Shown here: piece after piece, positions 43,952 to 53,600 of the stretch
Numbering within the stretch: position 1 is the first letter of the stretch
How the letters are laid out: each line of letters begins with the position of its first letter
Origin: Bacteroidales bacterium
Lineage (GTDB): Bacteria; Bacteroidota; Bacteroidia; Bacteroidales; F082
Length of the DNA: 64,000 nt
Direction of reading: 5' to 3'
NCBI GenBank assembly: GCA_019454985.1
Contig: JACFNF010000007.1
Coordinates: 62,001 to 126,000 of the forward strand
Made by a program: the position numbers and the translations under genes
The notes under the pieces: generated by a model
What the model saw: the letters and a program-made list of their open reading frames with translations, nothing else
What the model was told of the DNA's origin: nothing
The model's database searches: none

Positions 43952-46900
43952 TTAAAAAGTTAAGTTAAGGTTGAAACCGTATGAAGTTGTTTGTGGCAGC
44001 GACATATAGTCCATACCGCTGGTCATGTTACCCTGGCCCTGAGATGCTTCTGGGTCGAAATAAGGCAGTTCTGACCACAGGATGATGTTACGGGCTACAA
44101 ATCCGATTGATGCCTGGCTAAGTCTCAGGCCAGAGATCATTTTCTTGGGCAGGTTAAACGAAACACCTAATTCTCTCAGTTTCACGAACGATGTTCCATA
44201 AATATGAGCTTCGCTAAGGGCATCGAGTACGCTTGAATAGAGAATCTGATATGCATTCGGATCTGTTTCGCCACCGCGCTGGATGTTGTTTGGCTGGCCA
44301 TTTGAGAGGTATCCATCATAGATGAAGGGTGTAGTGCGGTCTTCAGTACGTTTTGAAGTTCCGTAGAGGTCCATCAGACGATTGGTGCCGCTATACATTT
44401 GTCCGCCTTTCTTCCAGTCAACCTGAGCAAAAAGGTTCACATATTTAAACAGGGTAAAAGCGTTATTTACGGTGAGGATAAAGTCGGGAGAAACATCACC
44501 GATCTTTCCAAATTCACCAACCATAGGCATACCATAGCCGTCATCGTTTGGATCTTCGTTTACGAGGATGCGTCCCTGAGCATCACGAACGAATCTTTCG
44601 CCGTAGATAGCAGGATATGTATCGCCGGCAGATGCCCTGATATTGGGAGTAACATAACCGCCAAGGCTAATATTTTCGACACCTGGAGCCAGTTCAACTA
44701 CTTCGTTCACGAGTTTTGAGAAGTTGGTGGTGATAACCCAGTCAAAGTTTTTAGTCATCACTGGTTTGAGGGTCAGAATCACTTCATGACCAACACCGCT
44801 CATTTCACCAGCGTTCATCACCATCTGAGAATATCCGGTTGATCCGGCCATCGGAACGGCAAAGATCTGGTCTTTCGCTACCTGATTAAAGAAGCTATAG
44901 TCGAGGCCAATTCTGTTGTTGAAGAAGCGGAGGTCAAATCCGAATTCAACGGTTTTTGTGTTCTGTGGCACAAGGTTCGGGTCATAGATGGTCGAGCTGA
45001 GCTTGTAACCGGTAACACCTTGCCAAGGATAAATTACACCATAATCAAGGAATCCGCTTGATGCACCACCGGTAACAAAATAAGGTGCTCCATAGAAATC
45101 ATCAGCCGACTGACCAACTTCTGCATATGAGAGACGAGCCTTACCAAACGACAGGACTTTATTTTCTCTCAGGCTTGGGAGTTCGGTAAATACCCACGAC
45201 AATGAAGTTGAAGGATAGAAGAAAGTTCGGTTGTTGCGAGGCATTGAGGAAACAACGTCCTGACGGCCGGTCAGGTTGAAGTACAACATGCTCATGTAAT
45301 CCAAGTTAAGGTTACCAAAGAACCCTGCTGTCCGACGATTGTAAGTATAATAGCCAGATGTTTGGGTATTGGTATTGGCTAAGCTATTCCAACCCGGAGT
45401 GGTAAATCCCTGACCATAAGAGCTGTAGTGTTCCCTGTGGTTATCATCAATTTCATTTCCTAAAACAAGACTACCATGAAGGTTTTCGGTGAAGCTATGA
45501 GTGAGTGTTGCCGTGAGTAAGGAGTTAACCACTCTTTTGGTAACACCATAATGATCTATCACACCGCCTGTTGGAGCTAGGTAACCATAAACCGGATTAT
45601 TTGGTTTTGGGTACATTGCTGCTGTGGGTAAGTCGCCGTCACCCATTTCGGTATAATCTAAGTTATTGGTAGTATAGAAGTCAGTACCGATCTGATATTT
45701 AATTGCAGCCCACGATGCGGGTTTAAATTCGATATATCCGTTTCCGAAGAACCTCTTTGTAGCTTCCTGGTAGCTGTTGTTTTCAAGAGCCCAATAAGGG
45801 TTCGATCCAACGGCTCCACGACGGTAGCTGATCTGACGATATTTACCATTGGTACCTTCCTGATGATAAGGAGTTCCTTTGAGGTCAAAAGAAGCAGGTG
45901 CACCATAAACAGTGAACAGCCAGCTATCGTTACCCGAAGGCAGCTTATCAACTTTTGAATCGGAGAAATTACCCGAGAAACCGGCATTCCATTTGTCATT
46001 CAGTCTGAAATCGCCAGCCAGCTTGGCATTGTATCTGTCCATACCGGTTTCTTTAATAATACCAACCTGATTGGTGCTACCAAAGCCAATGGAATAGTTA
46101 CCCATGGTGGTGGCATTACTGATGTTGATGCTATTATTAAAGGTGTAGCCATTTTTGTCATAAAATGCTTCAGGGTTGTTGAAAGCTGTTGGTTTTACCC
46201 ATTGGCCTTTATACGGGTCAAAGAATTCTCCGGCGTGGCCGTCGTAATTATCGCCGCCATAGGTTGCATTCTTTGGCAGGTCAGTAATTTTTGGGCCCCA
46301 GGTGAATGAGCTGGCAGGAGCATAATTTCCGCCCGAGCCTTGTGCATACACCATTTGAACTTCGGGAAGTCTGGAAACATTGTCCATTACATAGCTGCTG
46401 CTAAAAGTAACCACTGGTTTCCCGGTTGCGGCAAGACCTTTTCCTTTTTTGGTGGTGATGATAATAACCCCGTTAGAGGCACGCTGACCATAAAGTGCAG
46501 CAGCAGCCTGGCCTTTGAGTACGTTGATAGACTCAATATCATTGGGGTCAATATCCGCAGCGCGGTTTGAGTAAGCCGATCCGGTAACGTTTGAAGTATA
46601 GTCACTTTCGCTGGCGATAGGCATACCGTCAACAACATACAAAGGCGCATTGTTGCCGCTGAATGCACGGGCACCACGGATATAGATCTGCGAAGGAGCA
46701 CCGGGCATCCCCGACGACTGGCGAACCTGTACGCCGGCAAATTTGCCCGACAATGTTGATTCAAAGCTGGGGTTGGCAGCACGAACCATTTCCTGTCCGC
46801 TGGCTTCTTGTACCGTATATCCCAGTGATTTTTTCTCACGCGAGATACCTAAAGCTGTTACAACAATCTCATCAATTTGCACCACATCCGGCTCCATCAC

Positions 46901-47182
46901 AACATTGATGGTGGTTTGAGTGCCAATGGCAATCTCTACAGTTTTCATCGAAACATACGAAAACACAAGAGTTTTGTGTGCTGGGGAAACGTTGATAGAG
47001 TATTTTCCATCAAGATCGGTGATTGCACCGATTGTCGTCCCCTTGATCTGGACGGTTGCACCCGGAATTCCAAGACCATCCTGTGAACTGGTTACTTTCC
47101 CCGATACTGTCTTGGTTTGCGCAAACACGCTCCCCGACATTAAGGCGAAGGCAAAAACCAGCATCATCGCAATTTTTCTCAT
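43952..47182 (-). CDS. SusC/RagA family TonB-linked outer-membrane transporter
   Basis: A 1076-residue TonB-dependent barrel. It has a signal peptide (1-21, MLVFAFALMSGSVFAQ), a carboxypeptidase-regulatory-like domain (about 25-105, TVSGKVTSSQDGLGIPGATVQIKGT) and the SusC signature IDEIVVTALGISREKKSLGYTVQE. The plug domain includes GAPSQIYIRGARAFSG and ESINVLKGQAAAALYGQRASNGVIIITTKKGK. A 22-strand-type barrel ends in the aromatic-terminated SYGFNLNLTF. With SusD it imports a glycan- or peptide-derived substrate using TonB energy. Upstream is a 314-bp noncoding interval. The size and TonB-box region are normal. Confidence 0.96.
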   Translation of the reverse strand: MRKIAMMLVFAFALMSGSVFAQTKTVSGKVTSSQDGLGIPGATVQIKGTTIGAITDLDGKYSINVSPAHKTLVFSYVSMKTVEIAIGTQTTINVVMEPDVVQIDEIVVTALGISREKKSLGYTVQEASGQEMVRAANPSFESTLSGKFAGVQVRQSSGMPGAPSQIYIRGARAFSGNNAPLYVVDGMPIASESDYTSNVTGSAYSNRAADIDPNDIESINVLKGQAAAALYGQRASNGVIIITTKKGKGLAATGKPVVTFSSSYVMDNVSRLPEVQMVYAQGSGGNYAPASSFTWGPKITDLPKNATYGGDNYDGHAGEFFDPYKGQWVKPTAFNNPEAFYDKNGYTFNNSINISNATTMGNYSIGFGSTNQVGIIKETGMDRYNAKLAGDFRLNDKWNAGFSGNFSDSKVDKLPSGNDSWLFTVYGAPASFDLKGTPYHQEGTNGKYRQISYRRGAVGSNPYWALENNSYQEATKRFFGNGYIEFKPASWAAIKYQIGTDFYTTNNLDYTEMGDGDLPTAAMYPKPNNPVYGYLAPTGGVIDHYGVTKRVVNSLLTATLTHSFTENLHGSLVLGNEIDDNHREHYSSYGQGFTTPGWNSLANTNTQTSGYYTYNRRTAGFFGNLNLDYMSMLYFNLTGRQDVVSSMPRNNRTFFYPSTSLSWVFTELPSLRENKVLSFGKARLSYAEVGQSADDFYGAPYFVTGGASSGFLDYGVIYPWQGVTGYKLSSTIYDPNLVPQNTKTVEFGFDLRFFNNRIGLDYSFFNQVAKDQIFAVPMAGSTGYSQMVMNAGEMSGVGHEVILTLKPVMTKNFDWVITTNFSKLVNEVVELAPGVENISLGGYVTPNIRASAGDTYPAIYGERFVRDAQGRILVNEDPNDDGYGMPMVGEFGKIGDVSPDFILTVNNAFTLFKYVNLFAQVDWKKGGQMYSGTNRLMDLYGTSKRTEDRTTPFIYDGYLSNGQPNNIQRGGETDPNAYQILYSSVLDALSEAHIYGTSFVKLRELGVSFNLPKKMISGLRLSQASIGFVARNIILWSELPYFDPEASQGQGNMTSGMDYMSLPQTTSYGFNLNLTF

Positions 47183-47496
47183 ACGTTAGAATTTTGGTTA
47201 GTGAATGATTAATTAAAACATTTTTGCACTTGTTAAGTTTTTTTATGCAAATCAGCCCACAATGATAGGGAATAAATCCAAACAATAAAATGGTTTTTTT
47301 AAATTTTGATCGCATTTCTGAAGTTTTTCGCGCCGACGATTTTCAAAAAAAAGATATATGATTGTGTATTAGACATATACAAAAAATGAATAAATGTGAG
47401 AAACAAAACAATTATCAGCGCCAAAAAAGCCTACTTACGGATGTTTTAAGCTTTTTTCGTTCAAAAACCGGAGAAATCCACGATGAAAATAGCAGT
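47183..47496 (-). other. Noncoding interval upstream of susC
   Basis: 314 bp, AT-rich. I see no gene here and no full TAnnTTTG promoter on the minus strand; the closest are TATCATTG (47268-47261, one mismatch) and TATTGTTTG (one base too long) at 47288-47280. No anti-sigma or ECF sigma gene adjoins it. Confidence 0.4.
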
Positions 47497-47982
47497 TTAT
47501 TCTTCGTCCGATGGATGATGGGCCTCATTGGTGGAGGCTTCTGCAAGCTTACGCGCAGCAATTTTGATACGGATAAAATGACGTAAGATCAAAGCCGAAA
47601 AGCTTATTCCAATCAATACCACCAATACCCATTCAAATATAATGCTGAAATGTGCTTTGAACCCGCTAAAATAAAGTCGAAGTATTGTTATTGTCAGATT
47701 CGTTGCAAAAATGAAGACAAAAAATAACCAGTACGGCCTGAACCACAAGGCAAACAGCAAAGCAACCATTCCAAAATACAAAACAGCCCATAGCGCAAAA
47801 TAGGCCATCAGTCCTTGTTCAGAAACGCCGGACAAATCCGCATATTGATGAAGGACCGCGAAAACAGCTCCAAATTTGACCAGCCCGGCAAAATAAAGGC
47901 TGCCGTTGATGAAATGATACATGACGGCTGTGAGCAGGATCATCCGATTCACTAAAAAATTAGAAAGAATCGTCTTTCTCAT
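47497..47982 (-). CDS. Four-helix membrane protein of unknown function
   Basis: A 161-residue protein with four predicted membrane helices: MILLTAVMYHFINGSLYFAGLV, FALWAVLYFGMVALLFALW, WLFFVFIFATNLTITILRL and WVLVVLIGISFSALILRHFI. The C-terminal tail is charged (RIKIAARKLAEASTNEAHHPSDEE) and cytoplasmic. It starts 4 nt after the stop of the next upstream membrane-protein gene, so they form an operon. No family is recognised. Confidence 0.65.
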   Translation of the reverse strand: MRKTILSNFLVNRMILLTAVMYHFINGSLYFAGLVKFGAVFAVLHQYADLSGVSEQGLMAYFALWAVLYFGMVALLFALWFRPYWLFFVFIFATNLTITILRLYFSGFKAHFSIIFEWVLVVLIGISFSALILRHFIRIKIAARKLAEASTNEAHHPSDEE

Positions 47983-47986
47983 GGTT

Positions 47987-48421
47987 TCAGGACATTTGAT
48001 CGCGCATACGAAAATAGGTTAAAATAAAGAGCAAAGTCAGCATTAAATCAAACATCGGGAAAATTCCTGTCGGACGGTAAATAAAAATTGTCGAGACTAT
48101 CAACATCAGTAGTTGTGAAATCGAATACCAATGAAAGCCTGCCCAGCGAAGCTGCCACATCAACCGCACTCCTGAAAACGAAGTAATGTTCAAAAGGCCC
48201 ATCAGAATGAAATAGTTGCGATTGGTATCGGTAAAAAGACTCAAATCAAAAGCAAACTGGTCGAACATGCCCGAATTGACCATCTCCACAATCAGATGGT
48301 GATTGAAATAAACAAACAGATTGCTGAGTGCCGACATGCCACTTCCCACGAAACTTAGGATAGCAAATACTGTAAGCAAAAGTGGTCGCATTGGTTTTGG
48401 GTCGGTTTCGATTGAGTTCAT
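47987..48421 (-). CDS. Membrane protein of unknown function
   Basis: A 144-residue protein with about four hydrophobic segments: LLLTVFAILSFVGSGMSALSNLFVY, YFILMGLLNITSFSGVRLMW, ISQLLMLIVSTIFIY and FDLMLTLLFILTYF. An internal start at 48421 (MNSIETDPKPMRP) is preferred over 48487, whose extension is lysine/asparagine-rich and unlike a protein N-terminus. It is cotranscribed with the four-helix protein downstream. The pair may form a complex; function unknown. Confidence 0.62.
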   Translation of the reverse strand: MNSIETDPKPMRPLLLTVFAILSFVGSGMSALSNLFVYFNHHLIVEMVNSGMFDQFAFDLSLFTDTNRNYFILMGLLNITSFSGVRLMWQLRWAGFHWYSISQLLMLIVSTIFIYRPTGIFPMFDLMLTLLFILTYFRMRDQMS

Positions 48422-48648
48422 TTGTTTCTCAGTTTTTTCTTCCTTGTTCAGGTTTATGATTATGTTGGTTTTCTTACTTATCAACAACTTATACAGCTAA
48501 TAATCAAATTGTTTGTCGCAAAAAAGCATTTTTATTTTCGTCCGGCTAAATTAAAGAAAACAAGCACACCTATATCTGAGTGATGCCATATGAAAGCTTT
48601 CGAACGGTCTTTTTGTATTTGAAAGGTCGTTTCAAAAGCATAACGGCT

Positions 48649-48656
48649 TACTTTTG
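48649..48656 (+). promoter_or_regulatory. -7 element for the thioredoxin gene
   Basis: TACTTTTG 15 nt before the ATG at 48672. It overlaps an alternative in-frame TTG at 48654, which excludes that start. Confidence 0.5.
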
Positions 48657-48671
48657 CACGAAAAATTTGTC

Positions 48672-49001
48672 ATGGATTTATCCGCTTTGCAACAAAAGAT
48701 TGCCGGAAACTCTGCTATTTTGCTCTATTTCTTCAATGATCATTGTGCCCCCTGCCTCAGCCTGCGGCCAAAAGTTCAGGATTTGATCGAGAACGATTTT
48801 TCAAAAATAGACCTGCTTTTTGTTAATTCTGAAAAATACCCTGGCTTGACAGCACATTATAGCGTTTTTTCAAACCCCACTTTGATTATGTTTTTCGAAG
48901 GGAAGGAATTCCAACGTTGGAGCAAATTTGTTTCGGTTTCACAAATTGCATCGGCCATCGAAAAGCCTTATTCTCTGCTTTTTGACAACGAAAATCAGTA
49001 G
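48672..49001 (+). CDS. Thioredoxin family protein
   Basis: A 109-residue cytoplasmic thioredoxin-fold protein. The active site is CAPC (Cys25, Cys28) in LLYFFNDHCAPCLSLRPKV instead of CGPC. The cis-proline loop is YSVFSNPTLIMFFEGKE. No signal peptide. The CAPC dipeptide should shift its redox potential relative to classical thioredoxin. It is transcribed alone, convergent with hutH, with a 35-nt gap. Confidence 0.88.
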   Translation: MDLSALQQKIAGNSAILLYFFNDHCAPCLSLRPKVQDLIENDFSKIDLLFVNSEKYPGLTAHYSVFSNPTLIMFFEGKEFQRWSKFVSVSQIASAIEKPYSLLFDNENQ

Positions 49002-49036
49002 TATCTGAAGAAAGCTGATTGCGTACTGATTGATTT

Positions 49037-50533
49037 TCAAGGTAGCTTGAATTCAAGCTTTTGCAGAAACTGTACGCTTTTTTCGATTTCGGGATACATC
49101 ACTTTGTCGTGATCAACAAATACCACCTGTTTACGATATTGAGCCACCAATTCTTCGAGGAGTTCGCTTGATTTCAAGGGGCGACGAAAATCAAGGGCTT
49201 GTGCTGCGTTGAAAAGTTCTATGGCCAAAATGCGTTCCAAATTACACACGACACGCCAGGTGCGAGTTGCTGCATTGGCTCCCATGCTCACATGATCCTC
49301 CTGACCTTGCGATGACTCGATGGAGTCAACCGAAGCGGGTGTGCAAAGTTGTTTGTTTTGGCTCACGATGCCGGCAGCGGTGTATTGCGGAATCATGAAT
49401 CCGGAATTGAGACCCGGCTCAGCCACAAGAAACGAAGGCAGGCCGCGTTTGCCATGCACAAGCTGATAGGTTCGCCTTTCGGAGATATTGCCCAATTCGG
49501 CACAAGCGATGGCCAAATGATCCAAAGCCAAAGCTAATGGCTGCCCGTGAAAATTACCAGCCGAAATAATCAGGTCTTCATCCGGAAAGATGGTTGGATT
49601 GTCGGTTACTGCATTTATTTCGTTGCTTAAAACATCGGACACATATTTCAGGGCATCTTTGGAAGCGCCATGTACCTGAGGCATACAACGGAAACTATAA
49701 GGATCCTGGACATGATTTTTCTTTCGGCCAATGAGCTCGCTGCCCTGAAGTAAAGCACGGATACGGCGGGCGGTTTCTATTTGCCCCTGATGGTGGCGCA
49801 CTCTGTGTACAGATGGAAAGAAAGGCTCAATACGGCCATCAAAAGCATCGAGCGAAAGTGCTCCGATCACATCGGCAAGATCGGAAAGCCTTGTGGCCTT
49901 CAGCAGGCTGTATATTCCATAGGCACTCATAAACTGGGTTCCATTGAGCAGGGCTAAGCCTTCTTTCGACTGAAGCTCGACAGCTTGCCAGCCAAAATGC
50001 TGCAACACTTCGGCAGCCGGCCTCACTTTTCCCTCAAAAAACACTTCGCCTAAACCCAAGAGAGGAAGGCTCAGATGAGCCAATGGTGCGAGGTCGCCAG
50101 AGGCGCCCAAAGAACCCAACTCATAAACAACCGGCAATACATCATGGTTAAAAAAATCAATCAGCCGTTGCACGGTGACCAATTGTACGCCCGAATGACC
50201 ATACGAAAGACTCTGTATTTTCAGTAGCAGCATCAGTTTCACTATCTCGCGCGGTACTTCTTCGCCTGTGCCGCAGGCATGCGACATCACTAAGTTTTTT
50301 TGCAGTGCACCCAAATCGCTTTTGGAAATGCTTTTATCGCAAAGCGAACCAAAGCCGGTTGTAATACCATAGATAGGTTCGGAGGACGACTCGATCTTTT
50401 GGTCGAGATAGGTGCGGCAAGCCTGAATTTTTTGTGCAGCCTCATCCGAAAGCTGTAAACGGAAGTTCTGGCTGAGGATATCGGAAATTTGCTGAAACTG
50501 AAGTTCTTCGCTGGAAATATAATGTGTTTTCAT
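49037..50533 (-). CDS. hutH: Histidine ammonia-lyase
   Basis: A 498-residue lyase that converts L-histidine to urocanate and ammonia. The MIO prosthetic group forms from Ala144-Ser145-Gly146 in LGSLGASGDLAPLAHLSLPL. Other active-site markers are PIYGITTGFGSLCD (Tyr55), MSHACGTGEEVP (His86), SFRCMPQVHGASKDAL and ENQ-like GQEDHVSMGANAA. All expected residues are present. The ATG at 50533 gives the family N-terminus; the frame extends to 50629 but with unconvincing sequence. No hutU, hutI or hutG gene is nearby, so the rest of the pathway must be encoded elsewhere. It lies 160 nt downstream of hisS. Confidence 0.95.
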   Translation of the reverse strand: MKTHYISSEELQFQQISDILSQNFRLQLSDEAAQKIQACRTYLDQKIESSSEPIYGITTGFGSLCDKSISKSDLGALQKNLVMSHACGTGEEVPREIVKLMLLLKIQSLSYGHSGVQLVTVQRLIDFFNHDVLPVVYELGSLGASGDLAPLAHLSLPLLGLGEVFFEGKVRPAAEVLQHFGWQAVELQSKEGLALLNGTQFMSAYGIYSLLKATRLSDLADVIGALSLDAFDGRIEPFFPSVHRVRHHQGQIETARRIRALLQGSELIGRKKNHVQDPYSFRCMPQVHGASKDALKYVSDVLSNEINAVTDNPTIFPDEDLIISAGNFHGQPLALALDHLAIACAELGNISERRTYQLVHGKRGLPSFLVAEPGLNSGFMIPQYTAAGIVSQNKQLCTPASVDSIESSQGQEDHVSMGANAATRTWRVVCNLERILAIELFNAAQALDFRRPLKSSELLEELVAQYRKQVVFVDHDKVMYPEIEKSVQFLQKLEFKLP

Positions 50534-50693
50534 GAAATTACTAAAATAAACGATTGATATGTAAGTGATTAAGTCAATGTTTTTCTTGGTCGTTTTACCA
50601 AAAGCAAGTTTGGGGAAGTGGGAGCTCAACTAAACAAGGCTTTCCGGTTGACTTTAATCAGGAAACAAATCATCCATTGCATAGACGAAATTT

Positions 50694-52064
50694 TTAAAAA
50701 AGTTGCTGAAGTTGGGGAACCAGATTTTCGATATCCAAGACGAATTGTTCGCCGGTGCGCATGTTTTTCAAAGTGACTTTTCGATTTTGCATTTCGCTTT
50801 CACCAGCAATCACTACAAAGGGGATACCTTTCTGGTCGGCATATTTCAATTGTTTTTTCAGCTTATCCGATTCGGGGTAAATCTCGGTGCTAATCTCATT
50901 TTGGCGTAATCTGTCAGCTAAAGGAAGACAATATTTTTCTTCTTCAGACCCGAAATTAACAAAGAGAACCTGTGTTGTTTCGGCAGCTTGATCAGGGAAA
51001 AGCGCAAGCTCTGTCATCACATCGTAGATGCGGTCGGCACCAAAGCTGATCCCCACGCCCGAGACACCAGGCAGCCCGAAAATACCTGTTAAGTCATCGT
51101 AACGACCGCCGCCACAGATACTTCCAATTTGAGCATCAAGCGCTTTCACTTCGAAAATTGCTCCGGTATAGTAGTTCAAACCACGGGCAAGTGTCAGATC
51201 AAGTTCGTAAGGCATTTGGAGCAACAACTGTTCAAGATAGGAAAAAAGGGTTTTCACTTCATCAATTCCTTTTTTTCCTGTTTCGTCAGTGCCTATGAAG
51301 GCTTCGAGTTTGCTCACTTTGGCACGACTATCGCCATCCATGAACAGCACAGGCTGGAGCTTTTGGATGGCCTCAGCTGGCAGTCCGCGTTCGGCCAATT
51401 CTTTGTTCACATTGTTAATGCCAATTTTGTCGAGTTTGTCAATGGCAATGGTAATATCGGTCAGGCTGCCTTCATAGCCTATATATTTTGCAATTCCTGC
51501 CAAAATTTTGCGGTTGTTGATTTTGATTACGGCTCTGATTTTAAGCCTCTCAAACACATCATTCACAATCTGAACCAATTCTGCTTCGTTGAGCATCGAA
51601 TCGCTTCCTATCACGTCCACATCGCACTGGTAAAACTCGCGGTAGCGCCCTTTTTGTGGCCGGTCGGCCCGCCATACCGGCTGTATCTGATAACGTTTGA
51701 AAGGGAAAGTGATGTCGTTGCGGTATTGCACCACAAAGCGCGCAAAAGGTACGGTGAGATCGTACCGAAGGCCTTTTTCGCTGATGTACGACACCAAATC
51801 TGCCGATGTAATCTGCTCATTATTTGCACCTTGATATCCGGCAATAAAATCTCCGGAGTTTAAAACGCGAAAAAGAAGTTTATCTCCTTCTTCACCATAT
51901 TTTCCCAGAAGGGTGCTCAACTGTTCCATGGCGGGGGTTTCGAGCGGCTGATAGCCATACAAGCGAAATACGCGGCGAATGTTGTCGAAAATATAATCGC
52001 GACGTACCATTACTTGTGGTCCGAAATCGCGTGTACCTTTAGGAATTGAGGGTTTTTGAGCCAT
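50694..52064 (-). CDS. hisS: Histidine--tRNA ligase
   Basis: A 456-residue class II synthetase (461 if started at 52079). It begins [19 protein letters not shown]. It shows motif 2 as [24 protein letters not shown] and the histidine-specific [15 protein letters not shown] and [14 protein letters not shown]. Motif 3 is [15 protein letters not shown], and the C-terminal anticodon-binding domain is [25 protein letters not shown]. The start is fixed between a -7 element at 52095-52102 and the conserved N-terminus. It belongs to the long form with the insertion typical of Bacteroidota. It is transcribed divergently from the antiporter gene. Confidence 0.97.
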   Translation of the reverse strand: MAQKPSIPKGTRDFGPQVMVRRDYIFDNIRRVFRLYGYQPLETPAMEQLSTLLGKYGEEGDKLLFRVLNSGDFIAGYQGANNEQITSADLVSYISEKGLRYDLTVPFARFVVQYRNDITFPFKRYQIQPVWRADRPQKGRYREFYQCDVDVIGSDSMLNEAELVQIVNDVFERLKIRAVIKINNRKILAGIAKYIGYEGSLTDITIAIDKLDKIGINNVNKELAERGLPAEAIQKLQPVLFMDGDSRAKVSKLEAFIGTDETGKKGIDEVKTLFSYLEQLLLQMPYELDLTLARGLNYYTGAIFEVKALDAQIGSICGGGRYDDLTGIFGLPGVSGVGISFGADRIYDVMTELALFPDQAAETTQVLFVNFGSEEEKYCLPLADRLRQNEISTEIYPESDKLKKQLKYADQKGIPFVVIAGESEMQNRKVTLKNMRTGEQFVLDIENLVPQLQQLF

Positions 52065-52094
52065 TTTTAAATCGTTCATCAAACGTTCGGTCTG

Positions 52095-52102
52095 CAAAAA
52101 TA
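52095..52102 (-). promoter_or_regulatory. -7 element for hisS
   Basis: TATTTTTG on the minus strand, 30 nt before the start; no matching -33. Confidence 0.5.
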
Positions 52103-52188
52103 GTCAAATGTTTGGCGCCTTTGCCTTCTTTCAATGCCACATCATAAAAAGAGGGGTTCAGGATTGGGCAAATTCGTTTATCAAATAG

Positions 52189-52218
52189 CTTGATAATAGA
52201 AAAAGGGCACTACCTTTG
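52189..52218 (+). promoter_or_regulatory. Promoter for the antiporter gene
   Basis: CTTG (52189-52192), 18-nt spacer, TACCTTTG (52211-52218), 26 nt before the ATG. Confidence 0.55.
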
Positions 52219-52244
52219 CGGGCGTTATTTAAACATCAGGTTTT

Positions 52245-53546
52245 ATGGAACATTCACATGCAGTTATTCCGCTTTGGGCATCGTTGCCTTTTGTTGCTAT
52301 GCTTTTAAGCATTGCTTTGGGGCCTTTGTTTTTCAGTCATTGGTGGGAAGAAAATAAGAATAAGCTGATTGTCAGCCTTGTTTTAGGGATACCGACAGCC
52401 ATTTTGCTGATTAGCTGGGGGCTTTCGCACAAGCTTCTTCATCAAATGGTGTTCGACTATATTCCCTTTATTGTGTTGTTAGGTTCACTTTTTATCATCA
52501 CCGGTGGGATTCAGCTCAAAGGTGATATTGAAGCCAAGCCGCTTATCAACACCATCTTTCTTGGTATTGGTGCCGTTCTGGCCTCATTCATGGGAACCAC
52601 CGGCGCTGCCATGCTGTTGATTCGTCCGGTGATCAAAACCAACTCACAACGCCAATTCAAGGTTCATACCATTCTGTTTTTTATTGCAACCGTAGCCAAT
52701 GCTGGCGGATTGCTCACACCGCTCGGCGACCCGCCATTGTTCCTGCTTTATCTGCGTGGCGCACCATTTGAATGGTTTTTCCATCTGACTAAAGAATGGG
52801 CTTTTGTGAACGGAATTTTGTTGGTAATTTATTTTATTTTCGATAGCTATTATTACAAAAAAGAACCAGTTAAAAACATCATCAAAGACCGCGTACAGGT
52901 TGAAAAACTCAGTTTGTCAGGAATATACAATTTTCTATTTCTGATTGGCATTGTGATGTCGGTGGCATTTCTGAATAGTCACTACCTTCCTTTTATCAAC
53001 GATAACGCCTACTATGGTTTCATCCGCGAAGCCGCGATGCTGTCGTTTGCAGGCATGTCGCTCTATTTCACTCCCAAACTGCTTCGGACGGAAAATAAAT
53101 TTACCTGGACTCCGATTATTGAAGTAGCATTCTTGTTTTTGGGAATTTTCATCACAATGGTTCCGGCGCTTTTATGGTTGCATGATAATGCTGCCACGCT
53201 GGGTGTCAATTCGTTAGCTAAGTTTTATTATTCAACGGGAGCACTTAGCTCGTTTCTCGACAATGCACCTACAGCCTTAGCTTTCCACAATCTAGCACTG
53301 GGGATGGTTCCCGAAGGTGCCACTGATTTGGTCGCCGGTATTTCGGCCGATATCCTTGCAGCCATTTCCTTGGGGGCTGTTTTCTTTGGAGCCATGACTT
53401 ATATCGGTAACGGACCCAACTTTATGGTGAAAGCCATAGCCGAAGAAAACGACATCAAAATGCCGAGTTTCTTTGGTTATATTGTTCGTTTTTCGCTGAT
53501 TATCCTTCTGCCTGTTTATATTCTTGCCCAATTACTTTTCCTGTAG
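52245..53546 (+). CDS. NhaD/CitMHS-like sodium:proton antiporter
   Basis: A 433-residue inner-membrane transporter with about 12 hydrophobic segments. It belongs to the ion-transporter superfamily (CitMHS_2/NhaD-like; UIT6 type). Characteristic stretches are ASFMGTTGAAMLLIRPVIKTN, TVANAGGLLTPLGDPPLFLLYLRG and the second half-repeat LSSFLDNAPTALAFHNLALG with AMTYIGNGPNFMVKAIAEE. The two inverted halves each carry the re-entrant motif (TPLGDPP and YIGNGPN). The likely function is Na+/H+ exchange; citrate or dicarboxylate transport cannot be excluded from sequence. Monocistronic, ended by a perfect palindromic terminator. Confidence 0.88.
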   Translation: MEHSHAVIPLWASLPFVAMLLSIALGPLFFSHWWEENKNKLIVSLVLGIPTAILLISWGLSHKLLHQMVFDYIPFIVLLGSLFIITGGIQLKGDIEAKPLINTIFLGIGAVLASFMGTTGAAMLLIRPVIKTNSQRQFKVHTILFFIATVANAGGLLTPLGDPPLFLLYLRGAPFEWFFHLTKEWAFVNGILLVIYFIFDSYYYKKEPVKNIIKDRVQVEKLSLSGIYNFLFLIGIVMSVAFLNSHYLPFINDNAYYGFIREAAMLSFAGMSLYFTPKLLRTENKFTWTPIIEVAFLFLGIFITMVPALLWLHDNAATLGVNSLAKFYYSTGALSSFLDNAPTALAFHNLALGMVPEGATDLVAGISADILAAISLGAVFFGAMTYIGNGPNFMVKAIAEENDIKMPSFFGYIVRFSLIILLPVYILAQLLFL

Positions 53547-53560
53547 GAAGCCAGGCCTAA

Positions 53561-53600
53561 ATAAAAAAGGGGCGCCCTGTACAGGGCGCCCCTTTTTTAT
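53561..53600. terminator. Perfect 40-nt palindrome, bidirectional terminator
   Basis: Two complementary 20-nt arms meet at TGTACA (5' arm ATAAAAAAGGGGCGCCCTGT). It forms a GC-rich stem with A/T runs on both sides, ending both the antiporter transcript and the converging WbuC operon. It overlaps the stop codon of the WbuC gene at 53597-53599. Confidence 0.92.

Noticed and set aside
47362-47586. 74-codon plus-strand frame upstream of susC
   Set aside because: Overlaps the 3' end of a real membrane-protein gene and has an asparagine/lysine-rich random-looking sequence without a promoter.
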